Positions 24,676 to 34,403 of a stretch of 64,000 bases of DNA are shown piece by piece. Each line of letters opens with the position of its first letter. Positions within the stretch are counted from its first letter, which is position 1. The stretch comes from Geothrix fuzhouensis (GTDB lineage Bacteria; Acidobacteriota; Holophagae; Holophagales; Holophagaceae), in contig NZ_JANHMQ010000002.1 in the NCBI RefSeq assembly GCF_024609325.1, positions 248,001 to 312,000 of the forward strand, given 5' to 3'. The notes under the pieces were generated by a model. The model was not told where the DNA came from, ran no database searches, and worked only from the letters and a program-made list of their open reading frames with translations. The position numbers and the translations under genes were made by a program.

Positions 24676-25494
24676 ATGTCAGAAGCCGAGGAAGCCGCTG
24701 TCCCAAGGCCTGAAGCCGACCGTATGAACCAGGCCTTCGCCGGTGTGGGCGCGGCCCTGGGCCTGGTCGTCTGGCTGAACCTGTTTCCGATTCCCCTGAT
24801 GATCGCTTCGACGATCGCCCACAAGTCCCACCCGTGGCTTGGGGTCTGCCTGGGAGCCCTGGCCATGCTGACGGTGGTGCCGGGGATCCTCCGGGTGGCG
24901 AAATCCGCCTGGGGTAAGGACTGGCGCAAGGCCCTGCCTTTGGCTCCGGTGACTCCCGGTGTCCTGGTGTGGACGGTCCTCTGTGTCCTGGCCCTGCTGC
25001 CGGTGGTGGTGGCCTGGGCGTGGTCCCTTGAGCGTACCGTGGGCCTGCCCCATGTCTCGGATCCCCTGGCTTCGGTGGGGGTGCTGGGAGTGGTGCTCGG
25101 TGCCCCCATCGCGGAGGAGGTGCTCTTCCGGGGTTACGGCCTGGCGAGGATCCGCGAGCTCGGCGGGGAACGACGGGCCCTCCTGCTCACCGCCTTGATG
25201 TTCGCCCTGGCGCACGGCAGCTGGGCCAAGCTCCCCGGAACTTTCGTCCTCGGGCTTCTCCTGGGTTGGCTCGTGCTGCGCACCGGCTCTCTGTGGCCAG
25301 CCTTCCTGGGACATTTCATCAACAACAGTGTGGTCCTTGCCTTGGGCCGGCTGAATCCGATGCCTTCCTTCGATCAGGCCAAAGGATCCTGGATGGTCAT
25401 CCTGCTGGTGGGAGCCGCGGGTCTCGTCGGCCTCGCCATGCTTTGGTCGCCGCAGGTTCGCGGACGGATCAGGGGGCTGAGCGCTTCGACCTGA
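24676..25494 (+). CDS. CPBP-family intramembrane metalloprotease (CAAX-like)
   Basis: This 272-residue protein has about seven hydrophobic segments and the three CPBP motifs: E-E-V-L-F-R-G near 155-161, F-A-L-A-H-G-S-W and H-F-I-N-N. These supply the glutamates and histidines of the membrane-embedded active site. Members process prenylated or bacteriocin-type substrates, or act as membrane scaffolds. I chose the ATG at 24676 because GAGG lies seven bases upstream; upstream in-frame codons overlap the divergent small gene and are unlikely. Its 3' end overlaps a remnant of a rimO duplication on the opposite strand. Confidence 0.8.
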   Translation: MSEAEEAAVPRPEADRMNQAFAGVGAALGLVVWLNLFPIPLMIASTIAHKSHPWLGVCLGALAMLTVVPGILRVAKSAWGKDWRKALPLAPVTPGVLVWTVLCVLALLPVVVAWAWSLERTVGLPHVSDPLASVGVLGVVLGAPIAEEVLFRGYGLARIRELGGERRALLLTALMFALAHGSWAKLPGTFVLGLLLGWLVLRTGSLWPAFLGHFINNSVVLALGRLNPMPSFDQAKGSWMVILLVGAAGLVGLAMLWSPQVRGRIRGLSAST

Positions 25495-25580
25495 AGGCCG
25501 CTTCATAGGCGGTGGTACTGGCCTCCGGGCCGCCCTCTTCGACCTCGCCAATAAGGTCGTAGGCGTGGGCCTCAACCCCG
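25469..25580 (-). pseudogene. Remnant copy of the rimO 3' end
   Basis: Read on the minus strand, this stretch encodes A-H-A-Y-D-L-I-G-E-V-E-E-G-G, then P-E-A-S-T-T-A-Y-E-A-A-F-R-S and a TGA at 25469-25471. That closely matches the RimO C terminus. A 38-base block is identical at 25533-25570 and 25721-25758. There is no start codon or upstream gene body, so it is a duplicated tail only. It overlaps the last codons of the CPBP protease gene. Confidence 0.75.
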
Positions 25581-25589
25581 AGCCGGGTC

Positions 25590-25620
25590 GCATCTGGGGC
25601 TGCGGGGCAGCCTCAGATGC
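25590..25620. terminator. Strong hairpin downstream of rimO
   Basis: GCATCTGGGGCTGC (25590-25603) pairs with GCAGCCTCAGATGC (25607-25620), a 14-bp stem with one wobble and a GGG loop. It lies 40 bases after the rimO stop, between rimO and the duplicated rimO tail. No T run follows on either strand. Confidence 0.5.
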
Positions 25621-25659
25621 GGGGCATCCGGCCGGGCGTTGATGCCAGGAAGGCCCCGA

Positions 25660-27039
25660 CTAGGACCGCTGGCGGTTCCGGAACGCCTGCTCGTAGGAGG
25701 CTGTGCTCGCGTCGAGGCCCCCCTCTTCGACCTCGCCAATAAGGTCGTAGGCGTGGGCTTTCACGATGCGCACCCGCTGGATGGTGTTCACCTGGGGCGC
25801 GCCGTCCACCAGCAGCACGTTGCCATCGATCTCGGGGGCCTGGCCCTGGTGGCGGCCCTTCACGAGGAGATCCGTCTCCTCGTGGGCGCCTTCCACCAGC
25901 ACGTCGATCACCTGGCCCACCTTCTCCTGGTTCTTCTCCCGGGCGATCTTCTGCTGCAGCTCGAGGATGCGCCGCTTGCGGGCCTCCTTGGTGCGCTTCG
26001 GGATGGGGTCGCCCAGATCATAAGCGGTGGTGCCTTCCTCGGGGCTGTAGGTGAAGACGCCCACATGATCGAAGCGGGCCTCCTGCACGAAGGCCTTCAG
26101 CTCCTGGAAGGCGGCCTCGTCTTCGCCGGGGAAGCCCACGATGAAGTTGGACCGGATGGCGATGCCCGGGACGATGCGACGAACCTTCTCAATGAGCTTC
26201 AGGAACGAAGCCCGGCTGCCGCCCCGGGCCATGGCCTTGAGGATGGCGGCATCCGCGTGCTGCAGGGGCATGTCCAGGTAGCGCGCGCAGTTGGGCGTTT
26301 CGGCAATGGCGTGGAGCAGGCCGTCGGTCAGGCGGTTGGGATAGGCGTAGTGGATGCGGAACCACCGCAGGCCATTGACCGAGCCTAAGGCGCGCACGAG
26401 CTTCTCCAGCGCGTCGGGATCGCCGAAGTCGCGGCCGTAGTCCGTGGTGTCCTGGCCCACGAGGCTGATCTCCAGCACACCCTGTGCCACCAGGTTCATC
26501 GCCTCGGCCACGACACTCGCGATGCTGCGGCTGCGCTGGGCGCCCCGGAGCTGCGGGATCACGCAGAAGGCGCAGGCATGGTCGCAGCCCTCGCTGATCT
26601 TGAGGTAGGCACTGGCCTTGGGGGTGGTGAGCATCCGTGGGCTGGCCTCGGTGTAGAGGTAGTCGGGGTTGGGGTTCAGCTCGAAGGCCGCGCCGGCGCC
26701 GATGACTTCGGCGATCTGCTCGATGTCCCGGGTGCCGATGCAGGCGTCGATCTCCGGCATCTCGGTCATGAGCTCGTCGCGGTAGCGTTCCACCAGGCAG
26801 CCGGCGACGATGAGCTTCTCGCAGGCGCCTTCCTTCTTCATCGACGCGGCCTGGAGGATGGCCTCGACGCTCTCCTGCTTGGCCGCGTCGATGAAGCCGC
26901 AGGTGTTCACCACCAGCACCTGGGCCTCTTCCAGCACGGGGGTGATCTGGTAGCCCTTGAGGCGCAGATGGCCCAGCATGACTTCCGAATCCACCAGGTT
27001 CTTGGGGCAGCCCAGGGACATGAAACCGACTTTGGTCAA
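25660..27039 (-). CDS. rimO: Ribosomal protein S12 methylthiotransferase RimO
   Basis: This 459-residue protein has an N-terminal MTTase domain with cysteines in S-L-G-C-P-K-N, N-T-C-G-F and A-G-C-L-V-E-R. The radical SAM core has C-D-H-A-C-A-F-C (C-x3-C-x2-C), and the C-terminal domain is TRAM-like. RimO adds a methylthio group to the conserved aspartate of ribosomal protein S12, using two 4Fe-4S clusters. I prefer the TTG at 27039: GGAG lies five bases upstream and the protein then starts T-K-V-G-F-M-S-L-G-C, as RimO usually does. An ATG at 27072 is the alternative. The final codons are duplicated downstream. Confidence 0.9.
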   Translation of the reverse strand: MTKVGFMSLGCPKNLVDSEVMLGHLRLKGYQITPVLEEAQVLVVNTCGFIDAAKQESVEAILQAASMKKEGACEKLIVAGCLVERYRDELMTEMPEIDACIGTRDIEQIAEVIGAGAAFELNPNPDYLYTEASPRMLTTPKASAYLKISEGCDHACAFCVIPQLRGAQRSRSIASVVAEAMNLVAQGVLEISLVGQDTTDYGRDFGDPDALEKLVRALGSVNGLRWFRIHYAYPNRLTDGLLHAIAETPNCARYLDMPLQHADAAILKAMARGGSRASFLKLIEKVRRIVPGIAIRSNFIVGFPGEDEAAFQELKAFVQEARFDHVGVFTYSPEEGTTAYDLGDPIPKRTKEARKRRILELQQKIAREKNQEKVGQVIDVLVEGAHEETDLLVKGRHQGQAPEIDGNVLLVDGAPQVNTIQRVRIVKAHAYDLIGEVEEGGLDASTASYEQAFRNRQRS

Positions 27040-27095
27040 CGGATCTCCAACCACCTGCTGGTGGAACCTCATAGAATACCGCGTCCGGCCGATAA

Positions 27096-27406
27096 GAGTG
27101 CCTAACCAAACCCGACGCGGTCGCGAGAAAGTCAGGTGGGATGCACCGCAGATATCAGTTTGTCTCGCGCATCGCCGAAGGCGATACCGAGAAGGAAGGG
27201 CCCGCGGGGCGATGCGGGACATCGTTCAAGGGCTCTGACGCCGCGGGGCGCCCACCTGGTTTTCTCCCTCCGGGCGAGGGCCGGCGGGCGTCGCGATGCC
27301 GCGTCACGCTCGTCGCGCGTAGTACCCGGTACGCGTCTCCTCGCGTTCCTCGCCTCGCTCGCCCGGCGGCTCTCGCACGGCCCCATGGGGGCTTGGTTAG
27401 GCACTC
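27096..27406. mobile_element. MITE-like segment bounded by 14-bp inverted repeats
   Basis: GAGTGCCTAACCAA at 27096-27109 is the exact reverse complement of TTGGTTAGGCACTC at 27393-27406. After one mismatch, three further bases match on the inner side. The 311-base segment has no gene and carries a hairpin also found between nuoJ and nuoK. I see no clear target-site duplication, so mobility is a hypothesis. Confidence 0.4.
27162..27194. repeat. Hairpin repeat, copy 1
   Basis: GTCTCGCG, then the stem ATCGCC-GAA-GGCGAT (27171-27185), then TACCGAGAAG. The same layout recurs at 39538-39570, with the stem bases changed in a compensatory way. Confidence 0.6.
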
Positions 27407-27453
27407 AGGATCAGCAGCGCATGCTAAACTCAATCTCCCCCTCCGGATCGGCC

Positions 27454-29073
<1,620 letters not shown>

Positions 29074-29245
29074 AGGCAGGACCCGCTTGCCCTGTTTATG
29101 TCCCATGCGACCTCCGGATTGAAGTCCGGCTCAAGCTGCTTGTATCCCGCCTATACCGCCACTAAGCTCTAGGCTGACACTCGTTTCATCCCACTTTTAT
29201 TGGCCGTATCCCAAGGATGGATTCTGCCTTTCCCCAGGAGCCTTC

Positions 29246-29686
29246 ATGTCTCATTCCGACTCCAGCGCCCTCGCCGCCATGCTTGGCGGGGGCTGCTTGA
29301 TCTTCATCCTGTTGGGCGCCGCGATCGGTATCGCCATCGCGATCTTCTACATCCTCACGATGCAAAAGGCCCTGAACTTGGCCGGTGAACGCCATCAAAA
29401 GATGAATCCCAGCATGGTCTGGCTGATGCTCATCCCCCTTTTCAACCTCGTGTGGCACTTCTTCGTCGTGAAGAATGTCTCCGACTCCATCAAGAGCTGG
29501 GCGGCGGAGAATGGGAAGAGCGTCGACGACGCTGGCTATACCATTGGCCTGGTCACCTGCATCGCGCAATGCTGCGGCCTCATCCCAATTCTCAACATCC
29601 TCGCGGGCCCCGTGGGCCTCGTCTGTCTCATCATCTGGTGGGTCAAGATCGCGGGCTTCAACAAACTCATGAGCGGCCAGGTCTAG
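29246..29686 (+). CDS. Small membrane protein of unknown function
   Basis: This 146-residue protein has three or four hydrophobic segments (about 12-38, 57-75, 97-112 and 115-132). Between the first and second is a short K-A-L-N-L-A-G-E-R-H-Q-K-M-N-P loop. The arrangement resembles small DUF4328/Yip1-like membrane proteins, but I cannot assign a family. The ATG has AGGAG seven bases upstream, and a strong terminator follows. A small CCGGA...TCCGG inverted repeat lies upstream at about 29112-29127. Confidence 0.65.
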   Translation: MSHSDSSALAAMLGGGCLIFILLGAAIGIAIAIFYILTMQKALNLAGERHQKMNPSMVWLMLIPLFNLVWHFFVVKNVSDSIKSWAAENGKSVDDAGYTIGLVTCIAQCCGLIPILNILAGPVGLVCLIIWWVKIAGFNKLMSGQV

Positions 29687-29712
29687 CCGTTCTGCCCCAG
29701 AAGTGACTGCGG

Positions 29713-29740
29713 AAAAGGCGGCGCTCTTGCGCCGCCTTTT
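29713..29740. terminator. Bidirectional terminator
   Basis: AAAAGGCGGCGC (29713-29724) pairs perfectly with GCGCCGCCTTTT (29729-29740) over a TCTT loop. It lies between the convergent membrane-protein gene and dcd and can serve both. Confidence 0.9.
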
Positions 29741-29771
29741 CAATGCCAAGGGGGGTCAGTGATCCAGGGTC

Positions 29772-30302
29772 TTACGACTCTTTGATGAAATCCTTCCACA
29801 GCATCGAAGGCTGGATACCAGAGTTCCGCTGGTACTTGCCGGATTCGTAGCTGTCGTAGTCGCCACTGACGGTGTGGTAGAAGATCTGGCAGATGCCCAC
29901 CCCGGCATAGATGCGCACGGGCTGGATGCAGCTGATCTCCAGGGTCCAGAAGCCGCAGAAGCCGATGTCGCCGAAGCCGGCGGTGACGTGCACGAAGAGG
30001 CCCAGGCGCCCCACGCTGCTGCGGCCCTCCAGCATGGGCACCATGCCGTGGGTTTCCGTGTACTCCAACGTGCGCCCCAGGTAGAGCGTCCCAGGTTTCA
30101 AAAGCAGCCCTTCAGCCGGGATCTTCATGAACTCGATGCCATTGGGTTTGGCCATGTCGAGTTCACGCTCGGTGTACACGGCCAGATCGTCGCCCAGGCG
30201 CAGGTTGTAGCTGTTGGGATTCAGCTGCTCATCCCGCCAGGGATCGATGCGGATCCGGCCCTGGGTCCTAGCTTCGAGGATCTGCTTCCCGGTGAGGATC
30301 AC
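29772..30302 (-). CDS. dcd: dCTP deaminase
   Basis: This 176-residue protein shows the dUTPase/dCTP deaminase fold motifs: L-N-P-N-S-Y-N-L-R-L-G, R-S-S-V-G-R-L-G-L-F-V-H-V-T-A-G-F-G-D and T-L-E-I near 120-125. S-G-K-Y-Q-R-N-S-G lies near the C terminus. It converts dCTP to dUTP for thymidylate synthesis; some relatives also cleave dUTP to dUMP, and motif inspection alone cannot decide. The start is GTG. It begins two bases after the stop of the FHA-RDD gene, so they are co-transcribed. Confidence 0.9.
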   Translation of the reverse strand: MILTGKQILEARTQGRIRIDPWRDEQLNPNSYNLRLGDDLAVYTERELDMAKPNGIEFMKIPAEGLLLKPGTLYLGRTLEYTETHGMVPMLEGRSSVGRLGLFVHVTAGFGDIGFCGFWTLEISCIQPVRIYAGVGICQIFYHTVSGDYDSYESGKYQRNSGIQPSMLWKDFIKES

Positions 30303-30304
30303 CG

Positions 30305-31303
30305 TCAGCGGTCCACTTTGAGGACTTCGGACTTGGCCAGCATGTCACTGAGGCTGATGCGCTCGTCACCCTTGACGGCCAGGACGATGAGGTTCAGGAA
30401 AAGGAAGTTGCCGATCTGGCGCAGGATCGCGGGTCCGAGGTCGATGCGGCCCTGGGGTTTCCCTTCGGGTACCACCCGTAGCTTCATGACCTTCTTGCCG
30501 ATGCTGGCGCCGTACTTCGACACGCACCAGGGCACGAAGAACCAGTAGTAGCCAAGCTGGGCGGCGATGTTGAGGGGCAGCAGGATGCAGCCGACGTAGG
30601 GCACGACCGACAGGACCATGAAGACGATCGAGATGAGGATCGCGGGAACCACATCAATGAGGACAGCCACCAGGCGGGTGACCAGGTCACCGCGTTCGCC
30701 CGTGGTCACGGCGTCGTCGGGAATCGGGGGCAGGAGGGAGCCCAGGAAGGATTGTTCTGGAAGGAAGCCGGAGGCGGGCCTGGGCGCCGATGGCGGCGGC
30801 ACCGGCGGGATGGGGGGAACGACTTTGACCGGGACGGGGGCAGGCCCGGTGGAGGACTGGCCCACGGAAATAGCCTGGGGCTCTCCGGTGGGGAAGGCGG
30901 CGGCGGGCGGCTTCCCGGTGTGGATGGCGGCCAGTTCGTCGGCGGACATGCGTACGGTGCCGAGGGGCGGCTGGACCGCCCCCTCGCGGCTCACGGCCGC
31001 GGTGACGCCGACTTCGGAGAGGGGATCCTGGAAGGTGAGCTGGATCTGACCCAGTGTGATGCGGTCGCCGTTCCGCAGCGGGGAGGACTGCACCCGGTTG
31101 CCATTCACCAAAACGCCATTGCTGCTCTGGAGATCCTGGATCTCATAACCGCCGCCCACCTTGCGGAGCACGCAGTGGTGGCGGCTGATGCTGGGGTCCG
31201 GGAGGCGCAAGGTATTGTCCAGCTCTCGCCCCATGTGGACTTCGTTATCCACGATCTCGAACTCGCGGACTCCAGCGCTTTCGTGCACCAGCAGCTTGGC
31301 CAT
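30305..31303 (-). CDS. FHA domain plus RDD membrane protein
   Basis: This 332-residue protein has an N-terminal FHA domain (about 5-95; H-M-G-R-E-L-D-N-T-L and S-I-S-R-H-H-C-V, then S-S-N-G-V-L-V-N-G). A long Pro-rich linker follows (about 100-190). The C-terminal RDD domain (about 210-330) has an R-L-V-A-V-L-I-D start and two or three membrane segments. FHA domains bind phosphothreonine, so this is likely a membrane target of a Ser/Thr kinase. It is transcribed divergently from mglA. Confidence 0.8.
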   Translation of the reverse strand: MAKLLVHESAGVREFEIVDNEVHMGRELDNTLRLPDPSISRHHCVLRKVGGGYEIQDLQSSNGVLVNGNRVQSSPLRNGDRITLGQIQLTFQDPLSEVGVTAAVSREGAVQPPLGTVRMSADELAAIHTGKPPAAAFPTGEPQAISVGQSSTGPAPVPVKVVPPIPPVPPPSAPRPASGFLPEQSFLGSLLPPIPDDAVTTGERGDLVTRLVAVLIDVVPAILISIVFMVLSVVPYVGCILLPLNIAAQLGYYWFFVPWCVSKYGASIGKKVMKLRVVPEGKPQGRIDLGPAILRQIGNFLFLNLIVLAVKGDERISLSDMLAKSEVLKVDR

Positions 31304-31443
31304 GGAAACCCTCAGGGTGGTTGGGATGGCGGGAAGTGTACCGCATCATTGGCGGACTGGGGGATAGAACGCCCTTCCCGGTTCTTTCTTGACGGCATGC
31401 CGCAGACCCGCCAATCTTCCCGTGAGATCGCGAAGGTGAAGGC

Positions 31444-32331
31444 ATGGTGCTTTTCAATGCGGCCACAAAGGAGCTGACGGCCAAGATCGTTTACTACGGC
31501 CCCGGCCTTTGTGGAAAGACGACCAACCTACAGCACGTCTACGACACCCTGCCTGGCGAAGGCCGGGGCAAGATGCTGTCCCTGGCCACCCAGACGGACC
31601 GCACCTTGTTCTTCGATTTCCTGCCCATCGACCTGGGCACCATCCGGGGCATGAAGACCCGCGTCCAGCTCTACACCGTGCCTGGCCAGGTCTTCTACGA
31701 CGCCACCCGCAAGCTGGTGCTCCGCGGCGCCGACGCCGTGGTGTTCGTGGCGGATTCCCAGGCCCCGGCCCTGGAAAGCAACAAGGAGAGCTTCCAGAAC
31801 CTCATCGCCAACCTCAAGGAACAGGGCACGGATCTGTCGAAGATCCCCCACGTGATCCAGTGGAACAAGCGGGACACGCCGAACGCCCTGCCGGTGGGTG
31901 TCCTGGACAAGGAGATCAACCTCTTCCGCGTCCCCACCTTCGAGGCCTGCGCCATGCGAGGCGAGGGGGTCAAGGAGACGCTCACGGGTGTGGCCCGGCT
32001 GGTGTTGAAGAGCCTCGCGGAGAAGTACGGCGGCGGCGTGGTCGAGGAGCCACAAACCGTCCTGACGGGAGGGGCGGCACCCGTGCCGCCACCACCACCG
32101 TCTCCCGCCATGGAATCCACCAAACCCTTGGAAGTCGAGGAGCTGTCCGCCGGTGAGTTGCTGGAAGAGATCGATGAATTTCCCATCGACTCTGCGTTTT
32201 CCTCGAGCCACGCGCCCTCTCCGAACCACATGCCCCATCGCAGCGTGGTCGAGGTGCCCATCGTGCTGGATCGCAGCCTCTTCAGCGGAGAAGGCCCCGT
32301 CGAGATCAAGCTGAAGCTTTATATCAAGTAG
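31444..32331 (+). CDS. MglA-type small GTPase with C-terminal extension
   Basis: This 295-residue protein has a Ras-like GTPase domain (about 1-195): P-loop Y-Y-G-P-G-L-C-G-K-T-T-N, then F-D-F-L-P and Y-T-V-P-G-Q-V-F-Y. The Q-W-N-K-R-D motif supplies guanine specificity. This is the MglA pattern, including the MglA-specific L-A-T-Q-T-D-R-T-L-F-F-D-F-L-P. A Pro/Glu-rich tail of about 100 residues follows and ends in a short basic-hydrophobic segment. MglA GTPases set cell polarity for motility. The mglB partner is not in this window. Confidence 0.9.
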   Translation: MVLFNAATKELTAKIVYYGPGLCGKTTNLQHVYDTLPGEGRGKMLSLATQTDRTLFFDFLPIDLGTIRGMKTRVQLYTVPGQVFYDATRKLVLRGADAVVFVADSQAPALESNKESFQNLIANLKEQGTDLSKIPHVIQWNKRDTPNALPVGVLDKEINLFRVPTFEACAMRGEGVKETLTGVARLVLKSLAEKYGGGVVEEPQTVLTGGAAPVPPPPPSPAMESTKPLEVEELSAGELLEEIDEFPIDSAFSSSHAPSPNHMPHRSVVEVPIVLDRSLFSGEGPVEIKLKLYIK

Positions 32332-32334
32332 GGG

Positions 32335-32382
32335 GCAAAACGCTTGGCGTTTTGCATATGCGCGCAGACGGAGTCCGCGCGC
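32335..32382 (+). terminator. Double hairpin after the mglA-type gene
   Basis: First hairpin: GCAAAACGC (32335-32343) with GCGTTTTGC (32347-32355), loop TTG. Second hairpin: GCGCGC-A-GAC (32360-32369) with GTC-C-GCGCGC (32373-32382), interrupted by one A.C mismatch. It begins four bases after the stop codon. The likely role is termination or mRNA 3'-end protection. Confidence 0.6.
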
Positions 32383-32418
32383 TTGGGGCACACTGGTTGT
32401 TTGATTAGAGGCCATTCC

Positions 32419-33891
32419 ATGTCCCGCCAGGTCGTCACCCGCTTCGCCCCGTCCCCCACCGGCATGCTCCACATCGGCGGGGTGCGCACGGCCCTCTTCT
32501 GCTGGCTCTTTGCCCGCAAGCACGGGGGGCGCTTCATCCTGCGCATCGAGGACACGGACCTGTCCCGCAGCACCGACGACAACATCCGCATCATCGAGGA
32601 AGGCATGGCCTGGTGCGGGCTGGACTGGGACGAAGGCCCGATCGTGGGCGATCCGGGTCAGTGGAAGGGGCCCCACGGTCCCTACCGCCAGATGCAGCGC
32701 ATGGACCTCTACAAAGCCAAGATCCAGGAGCTGTTGGACAAGGGCCTGGCCTACCGCTGCCGGTGCTCAAGGGAAACCTTGGACGAGCGCCGCAAAGCCG
32801 TGGAAGCCGCGGGCAAGGTCTTCCAGTACAACCGCGGCCTGGACGCCGGAAGAGGCTGCGCCGACGCGAACCACGATGCCAGCGAGTCTGCCGCCATCCG
32901 GTTCCGCATGCCCACCGGGGGTGACATCGTGGTGGCCGACCTCATCAAGGGCGAGACCCGCTTCCCGGCGGACAGCCTGGACGACTGGATCATCGCCCGC
33001 ACCGGCGAGGGTCCCGGCGAGATCGGCGTTCCGACCTACAACTTCTGCGTGGTGGTGGACGACACGCACATGGAGGTCACTCACGTCATTCGCGGTGACG
33101 ACCACCTGAACAACACGCCCAAGCAGATCCCGCTCTTCGCGGCCTTCGGCTACGACCTGCCGGCCTTCGCCCACGTGCCCATGATCCTGGGGGCCGACGG
33201 CGCCAAGCTCAGCAAGCGCCACGGGGCTACCAGCATCACCGAGTACCAGGCCATGGGACTGCTGCCCTCCGCGGTGCGCCTGGCCCTGGCGCGGCTCTCC
33301 TGGACGCCCAAGATCGACGGGAAGGCCGTGGAGACCGCCGAGGAGGAGCTGCTCACGGACGAGCAGATGATCCAGCTCTTCGACCTGGCGGACTGCCAGA
33401 AGAGCGCCGCCCGCTTCGACATGGACAAGCTCCAGTGGCTGAACCAGAAGCTCATCCAGCGGGCCTCCTGGCAGGAGCTGGAGCCCCACCTGCGCTCCTT
33501 CATGCCGGCCGAGTGGACCGTGAAGCCCGATGCGTGGAAGGCCCAGGCCATCCACGCCACCCAGAAGGGCAAGTCGCTCACGGACATGGCCGAGGCCCTG
33601 CGCTTCGCCTTCGAGCGACCCGCCACCTTCGATGAGAAGGCCGCGGAGAAGTTCATGACGCCCGCGGTGAAGCCCGCCCTGCGCGAGGTCGCGGCCCTGG
33701 CCGACTACAACCACGACCGTCTGGAGGCCGACTTCAACGCCATCCTCGAGCGGCACAGCCTCAAGACCAAGGACCTGGCCCAGGCCCTGCGCGTGGCCCT
33801 CTGCGGCAAGCCGGTCAGCCCCGGCATCTTCGACACCCTCATCCTCGTCGGGCGCGAGGAAGTGGTGGCGCGCCTGGAACGCTGGCTCTGA
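32419..33891 (+). CDS. gltX: Glutamate--tRNA ligase
   Basis: This 490-residue class I synthetase has the HIGH-type motif P-S-P-T-G-M-L-H-I-G-G at the start and K-L-S-K-R-H-G near 262. It also has the R-I-E-D-T-D element and a C-terminal anticodon-binding helical domain. It charges tRNA-Glu (discriminating or non-discriminating cannot be told). Since a GlnRS gene lies 2.9 kb downstream, the discriminating type is more likely. I chose the ATG at 32419 because the family begins M-x-R-x-V-V-T-R-F-A-P-S-P-T-G. Confidence 0.95.
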   Translation: MSRQVVTRFAPSPTGMLHIGGVRTALFCWLFARKHGGRFILRIEDTDLSRSTDDNIRIIEEGMAWCGLDWDEGPIVGDPGQWKGPHGPYRQMQRMDLYKAKIQELLDKGLAYRCRCSRETLDERRKAVEAAGKVFQYNRGLDAGRGCADANHDASESAAIRFRMPTGGDIVVADLIKGETRFPADSLDDWIIARTGEGPGEIGVPTYNFCVVVDDTHMEVTHVIRGDDHLNNTPKQIPLFAAFGYDLPAFAHVPMILGADGAKLSKRHGATSITEYQAMGLLPSAVRLALARLSWTPKIDGKAVETAEEELLTDEQMIQLFDLADCQKSAARFDMDKLQWLNQKLIQRASWQELEPHLRSFMPAEWTVKPDAWKAQAIHATQKGKSLTDMAEALRFAFERPATFDEKAAEKFMTPAVKPALREVAALADYNHDRLEADFNAILERHSLKTKDLAQALRVALCGKPVSPGIFDTLILVGREEVVARLERWL

Positions 33892-34235
33892 TGGATCTGG
33901 ATGAGTTCACCCACATCACCCTTGCGGTGCTGGAAGACCAGGGGGCTGCAGCCTACGCCCCCACGATCATCGCGGGCGAAACCGTGCAGGTGATCCAGGG
34001 CATTCCCGAGGGCATGGATCACCGCGACGCCCTCCAGGAAACGGCGGTGCGCCTGGGTCTTGAACAGTCGGAATTCTATTTCGGCGTGCGATCGGGGCCC
34101 GGCGAGATCACCACCGGCTTCCACAGTCCCAAGGGCGACACGTTCCAGCGCATCTCCGAAATGCGCCAGGGTTTCGTCGTCTCCAATCTGGAGGCCTGTC
34201 CCTGGTGGACCCTGGGATGGGGCCGGGACCAGTAG
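33891..34235 (+). CDS. Unknown small protein coupled to gltX
   Basis: This 114-residue protein begins at an ATG sharing its first base with the gltX stop codon (TGATG), so translation is coupled. It is soluble, mixed alpha/beta, acidic at the start, and has no motif I recognise. A pattern Y-F-G-V-R-S-G-P-G-E-I-T-T-G-F-H lies near 65-80, and P-W-W-T-L-G-W near the end. Coupling to gltX suggests a translation-related role, which is inference only. Confidence 0.55.
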   Translation: MDLDEFTHITLAVLEDQGAAAYAPTIIAGETVQVIQGIPEGMDHRDALQETAVRLGLEQSEFYFGVRSGPGEITTGFHSPKGDTFQRISEMRQGFVVSNLEACPWWTLGWGRDQ

Positions 34236-34266
34236 CGGTTTTCTCCCGCCGAAGGTCAGGCCCCGT

Positions 34267-34403
34267 TATAGTGATCGTCATGATCCTCATTCCCGTCATC
34301 CACCCGCGCCCTAGCACCTTGAGTGCGGGGGGGAGTTGCACGACGAGCTGACCTGGATTCAGGTCCCGCCATCCCGCCCCCGCCACTACAGGCGGGGGTT
34401 TTT
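34267..34403 (+). promoter_or_regulatory. Probable transcription attenuator in the proC leader
   Basis: TATAGT at 34267-34272 could be a -10 box. A short open frame at 34280-34351 (23 residues, three prolines: P5, P9, P11) follows, but without a clear ribosome site. Then come a hairpin (GACCTG 34350-34355 with CAGGTC 34360-34365) and an intrinsic terminator (CCCCCGCC 34377-34384 with GGCGGGGG 34391-34398, then TTTTT 34399-34403). A G run at 34327-34333 could pair with the C-rich terminator arm as an antiterminator. Only 17 bases separate the T run from the proC ATG, so proC transcripts must read through it. Confidence 0.55.
34377..34403 (+). terminator. Intrinsic terminator immediately before proC
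   Basis: An eight-bp G+C stem with loop ACTACA is followed by five T. There is no room for a promoter between it and the proC start at 34421. Confidence 0.85.

Larger units (their letters stand above)
27073..27453. other. Non-coding gap between rimO and the FHA cyclase gene
   Basis: This 380-base divergent gap holds no convincing gene. Almost all of it lies between two 14-bp inverted repeats (27096-27109 and 27393-27406). Near its left side is the hairpin repeat at 27162-27194. The right part is very GC-rich with many CGCG steps. The sequence TAAACT near 27425 could be a -10 box for the cyclase gene. Confidence 0.6.
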
